Translations under genes and position numbers: made by a program
Source of the DNA: Blepharisma stoltei
Taxonomy: Eukaryota > Ciliophora > Heterotrichea > Heterotrichida > Blepharismidae
Reading direction: 5' to 3'
Assembly (NCBI GenBank): GCA_914767885.1
Contig: CAJZBQ010000048.1
Span: 186,001 to 250,000 of the forward strand
DNA: 64,000 nt
Shown here: one piece after another, positions 1-10,589 of the stretch
How positions within the stretch are numbered: the first letter of the stretch is position 1
Layout of the letters: the number at the start of each line of letters is the position of its first letter
Notes under the pieces: model-generated
The model's database searches: none
What the model was told of the DNA's origin: nothing
What the model saw: only the letters and a program-made list of their open reading frames with translations

Positions 1-476
1 AGTTTTGAGATCATATGGTCATAGTCAGATTTCTCTAACACTACAAAATGGGTCTGGACTTTACATTTAACAGAGGCAGCTCTTGGTTTTGAGTTTTCAA
101 GGGCTAGTTCTCCGAATGCAGCTCCATTGCCAAGCTGGACAACTTCAACAAAAACTGACTCTCCTGTGTCTTCTTGTTTAATAGGGATTTCGATGCCAAC
201 TTTTCCTTTGATTATAATATAAAATTTTGTTCCTTTGTCTCCAAAGCGAAATAAGTACTCCCCAGCTTCACAACACTCATGCAATAGGAATCTGCAACAT
301 GTGTTGTGAGCGATTTCGCCTTTACTTTCTATTAGTTGTTTGAACACTTTAGCATGCTTTGTCATTTCCATTAGTTTAGAGAGTTCAGATTGAGTCCTTT
401 CATTTGGTTTTTTGCTACAAATGTGTATGACTGCTTCAATAAGCTTATCTAAATCATCATAGGAATTCTCAGTCAT
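1..476 (-). CDS. Cyclic nucleotide-binding domain protein (3' end beyond window)
   Basis: The reading frame starts at the ATG at 476 and runs off the left edge. It encodes about 158 residues with one cNMP-binding fold. The phosphate-binding cassette reads FGELALENSKPRAAS, the hallmark of PKA regulatory-subunit and PKG-type domains (FGELAL...PRAA), preceded by YLFRFGDKGTKFYIIIKGKV, the typical beta-roll entry. The first 60 residues are helical and polar. Families with this cassette bind cAMP or cGMP and usually control a kinase or channel; which one applies cannot be seen because the C-terminus is missing. A decayed copy lies just upstream (841-1181). Confidence 0.88.
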   Translation of the reverse strand, partial: MTENSYDDLDKLIEAVIHICSKKPNERTQSELSKLMEMTKHAKVFKQLIESKGEIAHNTCCRFLLHECCEAGEYLFRFGDKGTKFYIIIKGKVGIEIPIKQEDTGESVFVEVVQLGNGAAFGELALENSKPRAASVKCKVQTHFVVLEKSDYDHMISK

Positions 477-840
477 TTTTAATATGCTTATTTTAATTGT
501 TAGTGGGAAAGATTATAATTATTTTGAAAATCTCTTATTTCAGACTGTTTGCTCAATAGGCTAGGTATAAAACTTAATTTTAAAAGAAATTTTGGCTCGA
601 TTTACCTTTTGACTTTCAACTGTAATCAATTTCGTTATTTTTAACTTGCAAAATGCTTTAAATTGCATTTGATATAGGGTTCACTAACTCATAAAAGCTT
701 TAAAACAATATAATTATATTCTGGAAAATTAAACGATTTTTATACAAATTTATAAATTAAATATTAGATAGAGTGAAAGCTCCAATACTATAGAGATATA
801 ATTTGAATATAACTGATAAAGGCGTAGGTTAGATTTTTTC

Positions 841-1181
841 AAGTGAGGACCCTGAAAATTCAACTCAATCCTAAATGGATTAGCTTCAATAAAGTTTAGA
901 TTTCCTGTTTCTTCCTGTCTGACTGGAATTTCTATATATCCTTCCTTTGATTATAATATAAAATTTTGTTCCATCACCAAAATAGGATAGATAATAACCC
1001 TTTCACAAAGCTCAGATACAAATTATCTAAAATAAATTTATGATCAATTTGTCCTCTGCTTCCAATAAGTTCTTAAATACTTTTTTTTAACATTCTTTGA
1101 AAGATCATTTTCTGTATCTCACTTGGGGCTCTGTAAGATAATAGCAGTTGATTCATTATCAACATAAGAGTCTTCAATCAT
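841..1181 (-). pseudogene. Decayed paralogue of the adjacent cNMP-binding gene
   Basis: Read on the minus strand from an ATG at 1181, the start MIEDSYVDNES resembles MTENSYDDLDK of the gene at 1-476. The stretch encoding GTKFYIIIKG is almost base-for-base shared: the run cctttgattataatataaaa occurs in both, at about 205-224 and 943-962. TAA/TAG stops and frame changes occur throughout, and the cassette FGELAL is lost. It is a tandem gene duplicate in decay. IESs could explain single breaks but not this many. Confidence 0.7.
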
Positions 1182-1184
1182 TTT

Positions 1185-2002
1185 TATAATCTAAACTTAA
1201 TAGTAAAATTTATATTTCCGCTATTTGGAATTATAAGTTCTATTGAATATTTAAAAGGGATTTTGTAACAGAAATTTTTAGATTTAAACGGTATTTTAAC
1301 TTTGCCAAAAATTCAAAAATAAATATCTAGTAACAATTAAGCATAAAAATCTAAATAAATTATTAACTAAATGCATATCAAAAGGATTTATTTAAATTAA
1401 TAACATTTTCTGATAAGTATGGTATTATAATATTTAAATTTTGAGCCTATAATCCTATGATTATTCAATTTCAATGATAAATCTGCAATTTTGCACTCTT
1501 ATCTACCAAAAAAAGCCATTGTTTGCATCATGAAAAAAAATTATATATTTCAATTGTTTAAGCTTAAATAAAAATAGCAGAGACCTATCTCATCTTTTAT
1601 AATCATAAATTGCCGCCTTTCTTTATTGTTATCATATCTCCCTAAAACTTCGAATTTTCATTTTTAGCTAACTGAAAACCCCCAAAAATTGCCTATATGT
1701 CTAAGCATTATGGGAATCTGCAATTACTTTCCCAATATCCCCTGCCAGAACTTTCCTCAACCGATGCTCATTTTGATTCAATGTATATATACATTCTATG
1801 TCTCATTTCACAGACAATAAAATGGCTAGAATTCTTCATATATTTCATTTTATTGATAAATTATTTTGAACAGAAGAGATTTAATTAAATCTACAAAATA
1901 AATTTATATGCAAATTCTCTGTATAATGCATCTAATCTTGAAACTCATGCGTTCCTTATACTTGAAATCAATAATCTTTTACCTTTTACTTATAGTTAAA
2001 TA
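1185..2002. other. AT-rich intergenic region
   Basis: Very AT-rich, with homopolymer runs and no frame longer than about 60 codons. The short frame at 1697-1888 has no family resemblance and I do not call it. The stretch presumably contains the promoter of the kinase gene at 2003. Confidence 0.5.
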
Positions 2003-4150
2003 ATGGAGTATTACGCAAAATACCGATACACTCAACTTCATAAGATGCCTCCAAACAAAAGAATCCTTATCGCAGAACTAAAGAATCGTCATAAGCAATC
2101 TGACCGAGTGCCTCTTATTGCTGCTGTAAAAGAATTTTCAACGATTAAGCATAATTATGAGAACGAAGCAAAAATTTTTTCAGAGGTAAGCGATATGTCA
2201 CATAGCATAGTCAAATATTATAATCATCTGAAATATGATGATAAATTCTTTATTTTCATGGAATATTGTGAAAATGGAAGCATCTCACAATCAATGAAAA
2301 AGCTTTTAACTTCCCCATTTGACTAGCGAGCAAAAAGATTCTGCTCACTAACCAAGGGCTTATGTGAAATCTTATTGCTTCAAAGAAATCTGCATAAAAC
2401 GCTATATTTATATATTAAATAATTATTTGTATAAAAAATTTATATATATAAAAAATCTTTGGTCGGTAATAAAATGGATTACTTTTTCCAAAACCAATTA
2501 TTTTGCCTACTAACCAAGGGGAATAAGTGAAAATACATATTGGCCTCTCTCATGGCTTGTGAAACAGTTTAAAAGCATTACATATGCTCTAATTGTATTG
2601 CTGGAGCACAAAATTTCACATAGGGATATAAAGCCTGAAAATATTTTTGTCTGTAAAGATTGGCATTTCAAATTGGGCGATTTCGGGATCACTCGAAGAC
2701 AAACTGGCTTGTCAGAAGAAACCTACCCTATTACAGGTACCATTTTGTATATGTCACCAATACTTTTAAAATTGTATTTTGATAAAATTCAGAATAGTGA
2801 TAAAATTAATCTTGAAAAGGAAGATGTTTGGTCACTTGGCAAGACGTTTTTCGAGATCCTAATTAAAAAGACTGGGGTTGATTTTCAAAAATATAGGGGA
2901 AAATCCATTCAAAATTCCAATAAGATGAGAAGATGCTCCTTTGCCCAAATCATGTATGAGTACGAAAGCTCATTTATTGACATTATTTATAAAAAACTGC
3001 TTAAACATGATATTCCTGAAAAATTAGCGCTGCTTATAGCTCAAATGCTAAAAACTCCTTATAAAGATAGACCTTCTTTATCAGATGTCTATGAAGGTTT
3101 AGAAAGAATTCAAGGAGAAATAGGCGACCCAGGAGATTCAGAACCTAATTGGATCTCATATATAAACCCAGAAAAGCCAAAAGAAAAGCTTGACACCTCA
3201 AAAAAAGAAAATCTATTGAAGCTTTTGGAACAAGAAGAAAACCGTATTGGAAAAGTGATAAAAACATATTTCAAGCATGGGTACATTTCTTCAGAAGATG
3301 ATGCTGATGTAAAAACTATCAGCATTGAGTCATCACTAAGCTCACAAGATTGTCTTAATACTTTGCCATTAAATGACCCATCACAGGAAAATGCAACAAT
3401 TTCCGCTGAAAATTCGGCTTTATGTCATTTGATCGAGACTTTTTGCTAGTGATACATATTCGGTCTAAATTTTTACCTCGGAAAATACCCACGAGAAAAA
3501 AATTTCGACCAAATGTCCCGAACTAGCAAAAAGTCCTGAGGAAAAAAAATGCCCCGAAAATTCATACGAATATGTAGACGGAGATACAGTATCAGAAGAA
3601 AACCCACTGAGCACAGAAAGCGAAATAGACACTGATGGAGATTATGACTCACCTTCAGATAATACTACAATTTCTAATGAAACTCATCTAGCCATTGAAG
3701 AAAACCTGTATGATGAAAAATCCAAAACTCTTCCAGAAACAAATAATCGCTGTGGGCTGTGTGGTGAATGATCAGATAAAGACCAAATTAAATTAGACTG
3801 CGGGCATTTTTACGATGTTCCCTGCCTATCTGAATATATAAATTATCCAAATATCAGGCCCCACTGTCCTATATGCAAGGTGAAAATAACTTGGAAAATG
3901 TTATCAACAGGTGGATTGTTAATTAGCGATTTAGCTATGAATAAAATGCTTTACTTACTCCTCCTCCTCTCCATGAGCGAACAAAAAAATGTTCTTCGTT
4001 CACGAGGGGGTTAATATATAAATTTTATAAAAATTATTTTTTTCAAAATTTAAAAAAATTCGTTCGCTCACGGAGGGTGGGTTTTTAATCAAAAATAGGG
4101 ATTTTTCTACTGGTTTTGTTCGCTCAGGGAGGGGGGAGTTAATAGAATAA
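2003..4150 (+). CDS. Protein kinase with C-terminal RING finger, interrupted by three IESs
   Basis: With the insertions removed this is one frame of about 548 residues. The N-lobe has AAVKEF (beta-3 lysine) and EYCENGSI at the hinge. The C-lobe has SHRDIKPEN (catalytic loop), LGDFG (metal binding), GTILYMSP and EDVWSLGK. An acidic, Ser-rich linker follows. Near the C-terminus is a RING-type cluster: CGLC, then LDCGHFYDVPC, then CPIC. In-frame TGA (Trp) falls inside the RING (3769). The insertions are an AT-rich one at about 2324-2537, a 103-bp one at 3421-3523, and a MITE at 3958-4138; after MITE removal the protein ends MLYLIE and TAA. A kinase plus RING in one chain suggests phosphorylation-linked ubiquitin ligase activity, but that is inference. 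Confidence 0.78.
2324..2537. mobile_element. Candidate IES inside the kinase catalytic domain
   Basis: Joining TA at 2324 to TA at 2538 restores the frame between the hinge and the HRD motif (214 bp, giving SPFDYWPLSWLVKQFKS). The insert is AT-rich. It carries a direct repeat ACTAACCAAGGG at about 2345 and 2509. The exact ends are uncertain because several TA pairs are possible. Confidence 0.5.
3421..3523. mobile_element. Short TA-bounded IES (103 bp)
   Basis: Excision between TA 3421-3422 and TA 3524-3525 changes TTA|GCA in frame and joins the kinase to its RING linker (SALAKSPEEK). The ends form an imperfect inverted repeat: CATTTGATCGAGACTTTTT on the left against CATTTGGTCGAAATTTTTT read inward from the right. 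Confidence 0.65.
3958..4138. mobile_element. MITE copy 1, internally deleted (181 bp)
   Basis: Runs CTCC...GGAG between two TTA repeats (3955-3957 and 4139-4141). Carries the family motif CTCCATGAGCGAACAAAA and the internal copies, but most of the AT-rich centre is missing. It lies in the last codons of the kinase gene. Confidence 0.88.
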
Positions 4151-4164
4151 TCATATAATTTTCA

Positions 4165-4692
4165 TTAAATACACATTCTTTTCTGCTTCTTAGGCTTTGG
4201 GAATGAAAAATTAGGGCTGTAAAATATTTTATCAGGGATTTTGGCTGTAAAATCTGGAGGATTTAAATAGCTTTCAAACGCAAAAGATTTTTCAGGAAAA
4301 TCCGAATTTTTTTTCATTTTTTGATAATAATCAATAGCGCGATTCATATCATTTAAATTAGGATCATTAATTATCAATTTCCCGTTCAAATTTGCTTTTC
4401 TTCTCTTTGGTGGCCCAGGCTCGCTTAGTCGTTTTCTATTTGGATCAATTTTTCCAAAATAGCCTAAAACGCTACTATGTTTATTATCACCTAAAATTCG
4501 ATTAATGCAAAATTCAGAGGCACAAGGATAAGGGGAAAACCCATGGATTTTTTCAAGCTTGTGATTGAGCTTTGTCATGACAGAACATTTGCAATTAATT
4601 GGGTGCTTTTCTAGATTTTCTATGCTTTTTTCAAGCTTTGGATAGTTCTGAAGAGACGAACGTATAATATCAGTTAAGTCATTCTGAGGCAT
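4165..4692 (-). CDS. Hypothetical protein, 175 aa
   Basis: Uninterrupted frame from ATG 4692 to TAA. Residues 30-70 hold four cysteines and a histidine (INCKCSVMTK...HGFSPYPCASEFC) that might bind metal. The rest is basic, with a KRRK patch near residue 97 and a lysine-rich C-terminus (PKPKKQKRMCI). I do not recognise a family. It is convergent with the kinase gene, whose restored stop is 14 bp away. Confidence 0.6.
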   Translation of the reverse strand: MPQNDLTDIIRSSLQNYPKLEKSIENLEKHPINCKCSVMTKLNHKLEKIHGFSPYPCASEFCINRILGDNKHSSVLGYFGKIDPNRKRLSEPGPPKRRKANLNGKLIINDPNLNDMNRAIDYYQKMKKNSDFPEKSFAFESYLNPPDFTAKIPDKIFYSPNFSFPKPKKQKRMCI

Positions 4693-4869
4693 GCTTCAAT
4701 TGATGCGATGTGAGGGCTTTTTTAGAGAGAATTCATTGAGGGCTAAAGAGGATTCTTGGCTTTTTGGCGTTTTTGACATTGATAAGTTCAAGATTTCTGA
4801 CATAAATCTTATGTATGTTAAATTATTTATAAAGAAGTTCCTGCAGCTCACAACCACTAATCGCCTGCA

Positions 4870-5672
4870 TTAACACTCCTTGCTTGTCAGTCTAAGGATT
4901 TGCACTCGCTAACCGAGAGTTAGAGACACTGGGCCACCATACCGTATGCCAACAGGGCTAGCTCCCAGAAAATTCAAAAAATCAATTTTCTGGTCACCTG
5001 GAAACCAAGATGGAAACTCAACTGATAGCAAGCTGAGAAATGTTCCTGATTGGCAAAAAAAGTAACTTCTCATAATTATTTATGCCGAGGAACAAAATAT
5101 GGCCGAGTTCATAGAGCTACGGTCTCAACAGGGAGGTGAAGACAAAACACTGGCAAGAGTTAGGACCCAGCAAATTTCATGCCCCTATGATTATTTGTAG
5201 AGAGAGAAGCCCACGTACACTCGAGATTGATAGTCTGGTGTGTTTTTCCTTCAGGGTTTTCGTCCCACAGATCGAAGGTCCGGAAAGCACTTTGGGTATG
5301 TTCCTGGAGAGGACACTCGTCGATCAAAGTGAAGACCTCCAAGTAGCTGGGATAAATGGTTGTCGGAGCCTGCCTTGATAGATGCAAACCTGGCCAGGCG
5401 AAGCGCAAGGAGAAGAACTGGCATTCCATCACTTAATAATTTCTTAAACATCTTAAACAACTTCTGGCACTGCTGTAACATCCATTTCCAACTTTTGAGT
5501 TTCCACTCCTTCCCATGAGAAAAAAAACTAGCCTGAATGTGAGCATGCCCGACATTGAGCCACCACACTAGCAAAAACCTGGCCTGATGCACATTCCTGG
5601 ATCCTCCTTTCCACAAGGCCCCTGGGTTACCCAGCTACAGATGCTAACAGAATGGTTTAGTTCGCCATCTTA
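4870..5672 (-). mobile_element. GC-rich retroposon-like repeat, non-coding
   Basis: Composition shifts to near 50% GC against about 30% around it. It shares TTTTCTGGTCA (4986-4996) with the inserts at 26913 and 46545 and ends at the right with a GCCAT motif like its relatives. Frames of up to 121 codons occur but match no family and overlap one another. I found no clear target-site duplication. Minus orientation is inferred from the relatives. At 4893-4945 the minus strand shows a tRNA-like pair of boxes. Confidence 0.6.
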
Positions 5673-5977
5673 ATGCATCCTGCCATAAATTTCAATCTTC
5701 TTTTATTTATATGTGGCGATATAAATAATGAGCATTATTTAAAATGTTTAATACGTCATAAAGAAAAGTTTTTTGATTTTAATAAAAATAAAATAGCCAT
5801 AAGATATCGATTATTATGTGATGGCTGCAATTTAATTCAACTTTTCATCTTTTGATCTTTATTATTATAAACTCGCTTTTGATTTTTTTCACTGGCCCGC
5901 TTAAATTCCATCAATTAAAGCTTATTGAGCTTGATAAAACCCTGCCATCAATTTACTTAAATAATTTTTTATATTCT

Positions 5978-6806
5978 ATGGAAGGCATCGAGAGCATGGG
6001 AGAAATTAAAACAAGAGACGATGTTCTCATTCTTACGCCTCGACCAAGTCGAAATTTCATTTCCATGCCTCCCTTAAACCCAAATATTACGCCTCTGAAG
6101 GATTTTTCTGATTCAAATAATTTGCATTTTACATTCAATTCAAACTTCACTTACAACCCAAAGCACTTCACAAGCTATTTTCCTCCTTTTTATCCATTCT
6201 TTGCCCATAGTAAGCCAAATGATTTAATTTCAGAATCTCTTGACACTCCCTCGAAAAATGATTTTTTTAAACTTTCTCAAGAGACATCCCAAGAATCTAC
6301 TGAAGACTCAAAAATTTCTGATGAAGAAAAAAATCATGGCGACTTATTAAATTATTAGATAAATACTATTAGAAAAATAGATATAGAAAAAAAATTTATA
6401 ATATAAGGAAACGCTATTAAATTCACTTGCAAACTCTTCTCCTTTGAAGAGACCCCGAGAAAAGAAGCCTTTGACGTGCAGTTGCAGAAAATCCAAGTGT
6501 CTTAAACTCTATTGTGAGTGTTTTGCCACTGGTCAGTACTGCACTGATTGTGCTTGTACCTCTTGTGCTAATACAGAAGAAAAGGAAACTCAGCGAAAAA
6601 ACGCAATTAATTTAACATTAGAAAGGAACCCAGAAGCATTTAAACCTAAGTTTAAATCAATTGAAATCGAAGGTGAAATCCAGTCGGTTCATAATAAAGG
6701 ATGCCACTGCAGTAGATCTGCATGCCTTAAAAAATATTGCGAATGCTACCAAAACGGAAACTATTGTTCTAATCTTTGCCAATGCGCAGGCTGCAAGAAC
6801 ATATAA
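5978..6806 (+). CDS. Tesmin/LIN54-type CXC (CRC) domain protein
   Basis: Two cysteine-rich CXC repeats, CSCRKSKCLKLYCECFATGQ and CHCSRSACLKKYCECYQNGN, are separated by a linker of about 55 residues. This is the CRC DNA-binding architecture of LIN54, tesmin and plant TSO1/TCX proteins; those bind CHR-type promoter elements in cell-cycle (DREAM/MuvB) complexes. The conserved linker motif RNPxAFKPK is present (ERNPEAFKPKF). The upstream part, from the ATG at 5978, is proline/serine rich. A 70-bp IES (6345-6414) splits the gene just before the first repeat; its removal joins GDLL to NSLANSSPLKRPREKK. Total about 252 residues, ending TAA. The start is a choice among in-frame ATGs. Confidence 0.88.
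6345..6414. mobile_element. Short TA-bounded IES (70 bp)
   Basis: The direct repeat TATTAAATT occurs at both ends (6345 and 6415). Removing 70 bp changes the frame by one and joins the two halves of the CXC gene without a stop. The segment is almost pure A/T and contains several stop codons. Confidence 0.75.
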
Positions 6807-6933
6807 GAGTTACATTTAATAAAGACTCATAAATTATATGAATATGCCTAATAACAGATTTTTCTCTTAAAAAAATTATTAAACTAAGCCTGTCTAGTAT
6901 AAATTAAATCTAAATTAATTTTCACACATAATT

Positions 6934-8540
6934 ATGGATAAGGCACCTACTATTTTAAAGCCAAGTTTTCACAAGCCAAACAAATCAATGGATATTTTTT
7001 CACCTACTAGATCAGTAATTGAAAGGAGGAAGCCAAGCCTAACCGGAGATGCCAAAAAATGCTATATGATGGTAGAAAATGTAGAGAAGATGGTAGATGA
7101 CTACTGCTATACCTCAATTTCACAAGAAAACAAAACTGTAGGGAATCGAAAAATGCTGAGAGAAGACATTTTTGTTGCGCCGTGCTTAAAAACTGCAGTC
7201 GAAACTTTAAAAAAAAGAATGAAGATCTACGAAAATATTAAGCCTGAAAAACCAGTTATGTACCCGATCCCAAGAAGATTTAGGAGTGAATCTATGACAG
7301 ATGAAAAAATAGGCCCAGGGTGTTATGAGACTGCTGATAAAAATAATGCACTTAGCTATGAATTTCCGTTAACAACGAGAATGGAAGATCCCGTTTATCA
7401 TCAATTATCAAGTAAGATTTATGCATAGCATTAAAAGGACATAGGAGATCAGAAACCCCAGGCAAGCATATTATTCGAAAAAATAAATTCCTGGATGGCT
7501 ACAGACACTGCATAAGAAATCAATTAATCCAGATTAAAGCTGGAGATCATAATAGAAAAGTCGTAAGTGTTATGGACTCTGTAAGAGAACTCAATAAATC
7601 AGCTCAATCTCTGAGGAGAGAAAAATTAGAAAATAAATTGAGAAAGGATAATTGGAATAAAAATAAAGCTGAGTTTATTGAAATTCGAAGAAATTGAATT
7701 CAACTAATTTTTTTATTTGGATTTATGAGTTGTTCACGGTGAAAAATTTACAATAAAAAAGTAATTTTTAAGTAGAAATTGCATGAAAGAGCTTATAAAG
7801 CAATTGAATGACTATATTCATTTTCTTTAACAATTGGAAAATTCAGAATAATTCTGAAAAACGTACGTAAAAAAATCAGCCATAAAGTATTTTTCAATTA
7901 GAAAGTTTCTTGTCTTGCAAATCTAATAGTTTCTTTCTCACTTTCTAAAAGGACAGAAATGGCCCAGAAAGTATGCAAAGCTTCTGAAGATATTTTGGAA
8001 ATGGATTTGCTATTTTTATGTATGTCAAAATGGCTTCGATCAATTTATTTTGTACAAAGAAAAATCCGAAGATTTTTACAAATTAAACGAGCTAGAGTTG
8101 AAGCAATCTATCTAATGTGAGACAAGCAAGTCGAATTAATGGCAAAATCTCCATCAAGGTCTTCAAATAAAAGAGCAGCTGCCTCGCGATCCACAGATAC
8201 AAGCCAAAAAACTGTTAAAGATATACTCCACCCAAAACTTAAAGAAAATTTTATAAAGGTATTTTTGGTTGACAAACTAAGCGAATTTGTAAATCTGCAA
8301 AATGCTTATAAAATACAACAAGAATGTGGAAAAGTGACCAAAAGTAAAGAAATTGAGTTTTGGGAGAGTGAATCTGACGTTGATAAAGAAGAAATAAAAA
8401 TTATTGATAAGCCAAAATTTGAGTTGTTCAGAGAGCCTGAGAGTTTACAGAAATATATTGCAAAAGCAAGAGAGGAAAATTTAAAGCAAATGATGGTAAC
8501 TCAAAGGACAGAGTTCAGAAGAAAAACTGTGAAAAAATAA
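6934..8540 (+). CDS. Axonemal-type hypothetical protein with IQ-like segment, 3 tiny introns
   Basis: Splicing three GT...AG introns gives one 519-residue frame: 7412-7428 (17 nt), 7761-7775 (15 nt) and 7887-7901 (15 nt). The N-terminus carries the SHIPPO/STPG-like signature IGPGCYE. The middle is basic and helical, and VQRKIRRFLQIKRARVEA resembles an IQ motif. The C-terminus is charged, with TGA-coded Trp at several points. Such architecture is common in ciliary and microtubule-associated proteins; the function is unassigned. Each intron removes a stop and restores frame, which supports the gene model strongly even without a family name. Confidence 0.72.
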
Positions 8541-8889
8541 ACAGATTATATAAGAAAAATTTTGATATGTATAAATTTTTATTTTGAGTAATTCTTTAAT
8601 TACGAATTGATTATTTTCTTAATAAGGAGATCAGATTTCTCCTTGCCATTTATATTGAACTTTTATTTTCATTTCAGAATTACATTTCGCTGATTTTAAC
8701 AATATGTGATTTTCTGAGAATCAATAAATAATAGAGACAATTATTCGATAAAAAATTTTAAATTAAGTTATTCATGCATAATTATATATAAGTAGATTTA
8801 TTAGATTAATACTCATATAAAATTAAAAAGCATCAAATAATGATATTTAATATTCTCTGAAACCTTTTAAGTCCAAAATCATTTTTTAC
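8541..8889. other. AT-rich intergenic region
   Basis: No supported frame on either strand. Separates the convergent ends of the genes at 6934 and 8890. Confidence 0.45.
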
Positions 8890-9194
8890 CTAACCTCCTC
8901 AGCCATTTTCAAAAATTCCGGCTTTAGGGTCAGTTATTTTTTCAGCTGTATCAGCCCTTCTAATATGGCTTAATACCAATTTTACATAATTTTTAAATTT
9001 CTGTTGCTTTTCTTTTTCAGTATTCAAGGATAATTCTTGTCAGTTATTTTTTACTATTACTCTAAAAATGCATTTCTAAAATTCAAAAATTCCAATCGGT
9101 TAAACTTTCTTATCCTGAATAACTTTGCCATTTACATAATTAAAATAAATCAAATCTATCCTGTCCCAGCAAATCTATTGGACGTCTTAGCCAT
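8890..9194 (-). CDS. Candidate small gene with an IES
   Basis: An ATG at 9194 opens MAKTSN; after an AT-rich stop-rich stretch the frame continues as NWQELSLNTEKEKQQKFKNY and ends GIFENGWGG before TAG at 8890-8892. Joining AAT|AAC across a TA would give about 63 residues using TGA as Trp twice. No family recognised. The composition of the downstream part looks coding, but the model is weak. Confidence 0.33.
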
Positions 9195-9280
9195 TTATAC
9201 TCAACAAACTATACGTTTAAAATTTATTAAATCCTGCTATCATATTAGATATAATCATAATAATAAAAAATCTGAACATT

Positions 9281-10363
9281 ATGGAAAGAAAGAATCATAA
9301 AACAGACATTTTACTTGAATTTACACTGAAGGCGACTGAATTCATAATCCAGTCAAGAAGTTCAATACCAAGATCAGATACATTAACAAAAACTTCATTA
9401 AGACTGTCCACTATACAATTCATGAACATTCGTGACCAAATTTCTTCTTATTTCAATGAAAATTCTCCAACGAAAGAATTTGCTATAGAAGTTCTGGAAA
9501 CATGTGAAGGCTGTCATCCCTTACTTTTGGAACGTTGAAATTTTATATTGGCTTCCAAAAGATTTAAATTCAGTAAACCTTATAAAAAAAGGGAGCTCGA
9601 CGCAGTATCCGGTATCAGAACTCTTATATCTGGTAGCCTTCTTCTCCCAGCTACCTATAAAGTAAAATCTTCAATCTCAATAGCTATCAGAAAATCAGTC
9701 ATTGATTTTGCCAGCTGAGACCCAAATCTGACTGACAAAGAAATTTTGAAATTCCCGAGCCAGAAACTGCAAATTGAAGGTGAAAACAGTCTTTTAGAAG
9801 TGTACATAGAATATACAAATACCACGTTGAAGCCTCGGTTTGCAAGACAGTCATTAGGAATTAGACCGCGTTTAATATCTTTTGATGTAGCTGATGTAGA
9901 ATTTAAAGAATCCCCCAAAGCCAATTCTTTAAAAAAGAGCATCAACTCGATAGAAAGCACAGAAGCTTCCCCTTTAATGAAAGGAAATAAGCTATCTTTG
10001 ATTATTCTCTATTGATTTAAGTCTGATTTTATTATATTTTTTTTATTAAAAATCCTATTTTAATTTTCTTATAATAATTCTGAAAGTTTTTATGAAGAAA
10101 GTGAAGCTGGATTTAGGCTGATTTCAAGCGATTACGGAGATGAAAGCTCAGGATCAGAAAAAGAAGAAGAAAATGAGTTCGCAAACAACAGTTTTCAGAT
10201 GGATTTTGGGTCTGAAAACTTAGAGGAGGATGAATCCGACTCTATTGTATCATTATATTTGAAACAGTGTGACAAAGCTAGAGATGTATCATTATATAAA
10301 GGAGGGCAGAGCACTATTACAGAAGCCTTTTCACTAGTTAGGAAGTGGAAGAATAGACTGTAA
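9281..10363 (+). CDS. ATG13: Autophagy-related protein 13 (HORMA domain)
   Basis: The frame from ATG 9281 reads through TGA codons as Trp. It shows the Atg13 HORMA signature: KATEFIIQSRSSIP near residue 15 (family: KxxxxIxQAR), HPLLLERWN near 85, and IRTLISGSLLLPATYKV near 115 (family: LxxLxxxLRLLPAYKL). TNTTLKPRFARQSLGI and an acidic Ser-rich tail follow. Atg13 is a regulatory subunit of the Atg1/ULK1 kinase complex that starts autophagosome formation. A segment of about 60 bp (10010-10069) is a candidate IES; removing it joins LIILY to NNSESFYEE. About 340 residues, ending TAA at 10361-10363. Tail conservation is low, as usual for Atg13. Confidence 0.75.
10010..10069. mobile_element. Candidate short IES (60 bp) in ATG13
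   Basis: TA at 10010 and TA at 10070 both occupy codon positions 1-2. The 60 bp between them contain an in-frame TAA, and the sequence is almost all A/T. Removal keeps the frame open. Confidence 0.55.
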
Positions 10364-10589
10364 TCATTATATGATTTAATTAATTATTATAATAAGCATT
10401 GAAGTCTACATAATATTGCTGACTTTAATAGACAAAAATATTGAAATCGGCTGTTATCTATAATTAATTTCCGAAAATTTTTCATTTACTAGGATAAAAC
10501 AAATATAAAAAAGGTTAAAAATTGTGCTTAATATTATTCACAAAGAATTTAATTTATTTTTTGGCGAATTCTGCCTATATTATATAAAA

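Noticed and set aside
1697-1888. 63-codon frame
   Set aside because: No conserved feature, composition like the AT-rich surroundings.
5136-5616. Several overlapping frames in the GC-rich repeat
   Set aside because: Open mainly because of higher GC; mutually overlapping and not shared with sister copies.
9037-9300. 87-codon frame upstream of ATG13
   Set aside because: AT-rich chance frame overlapping the ATG13 start and the opposite-strand candidate gene.
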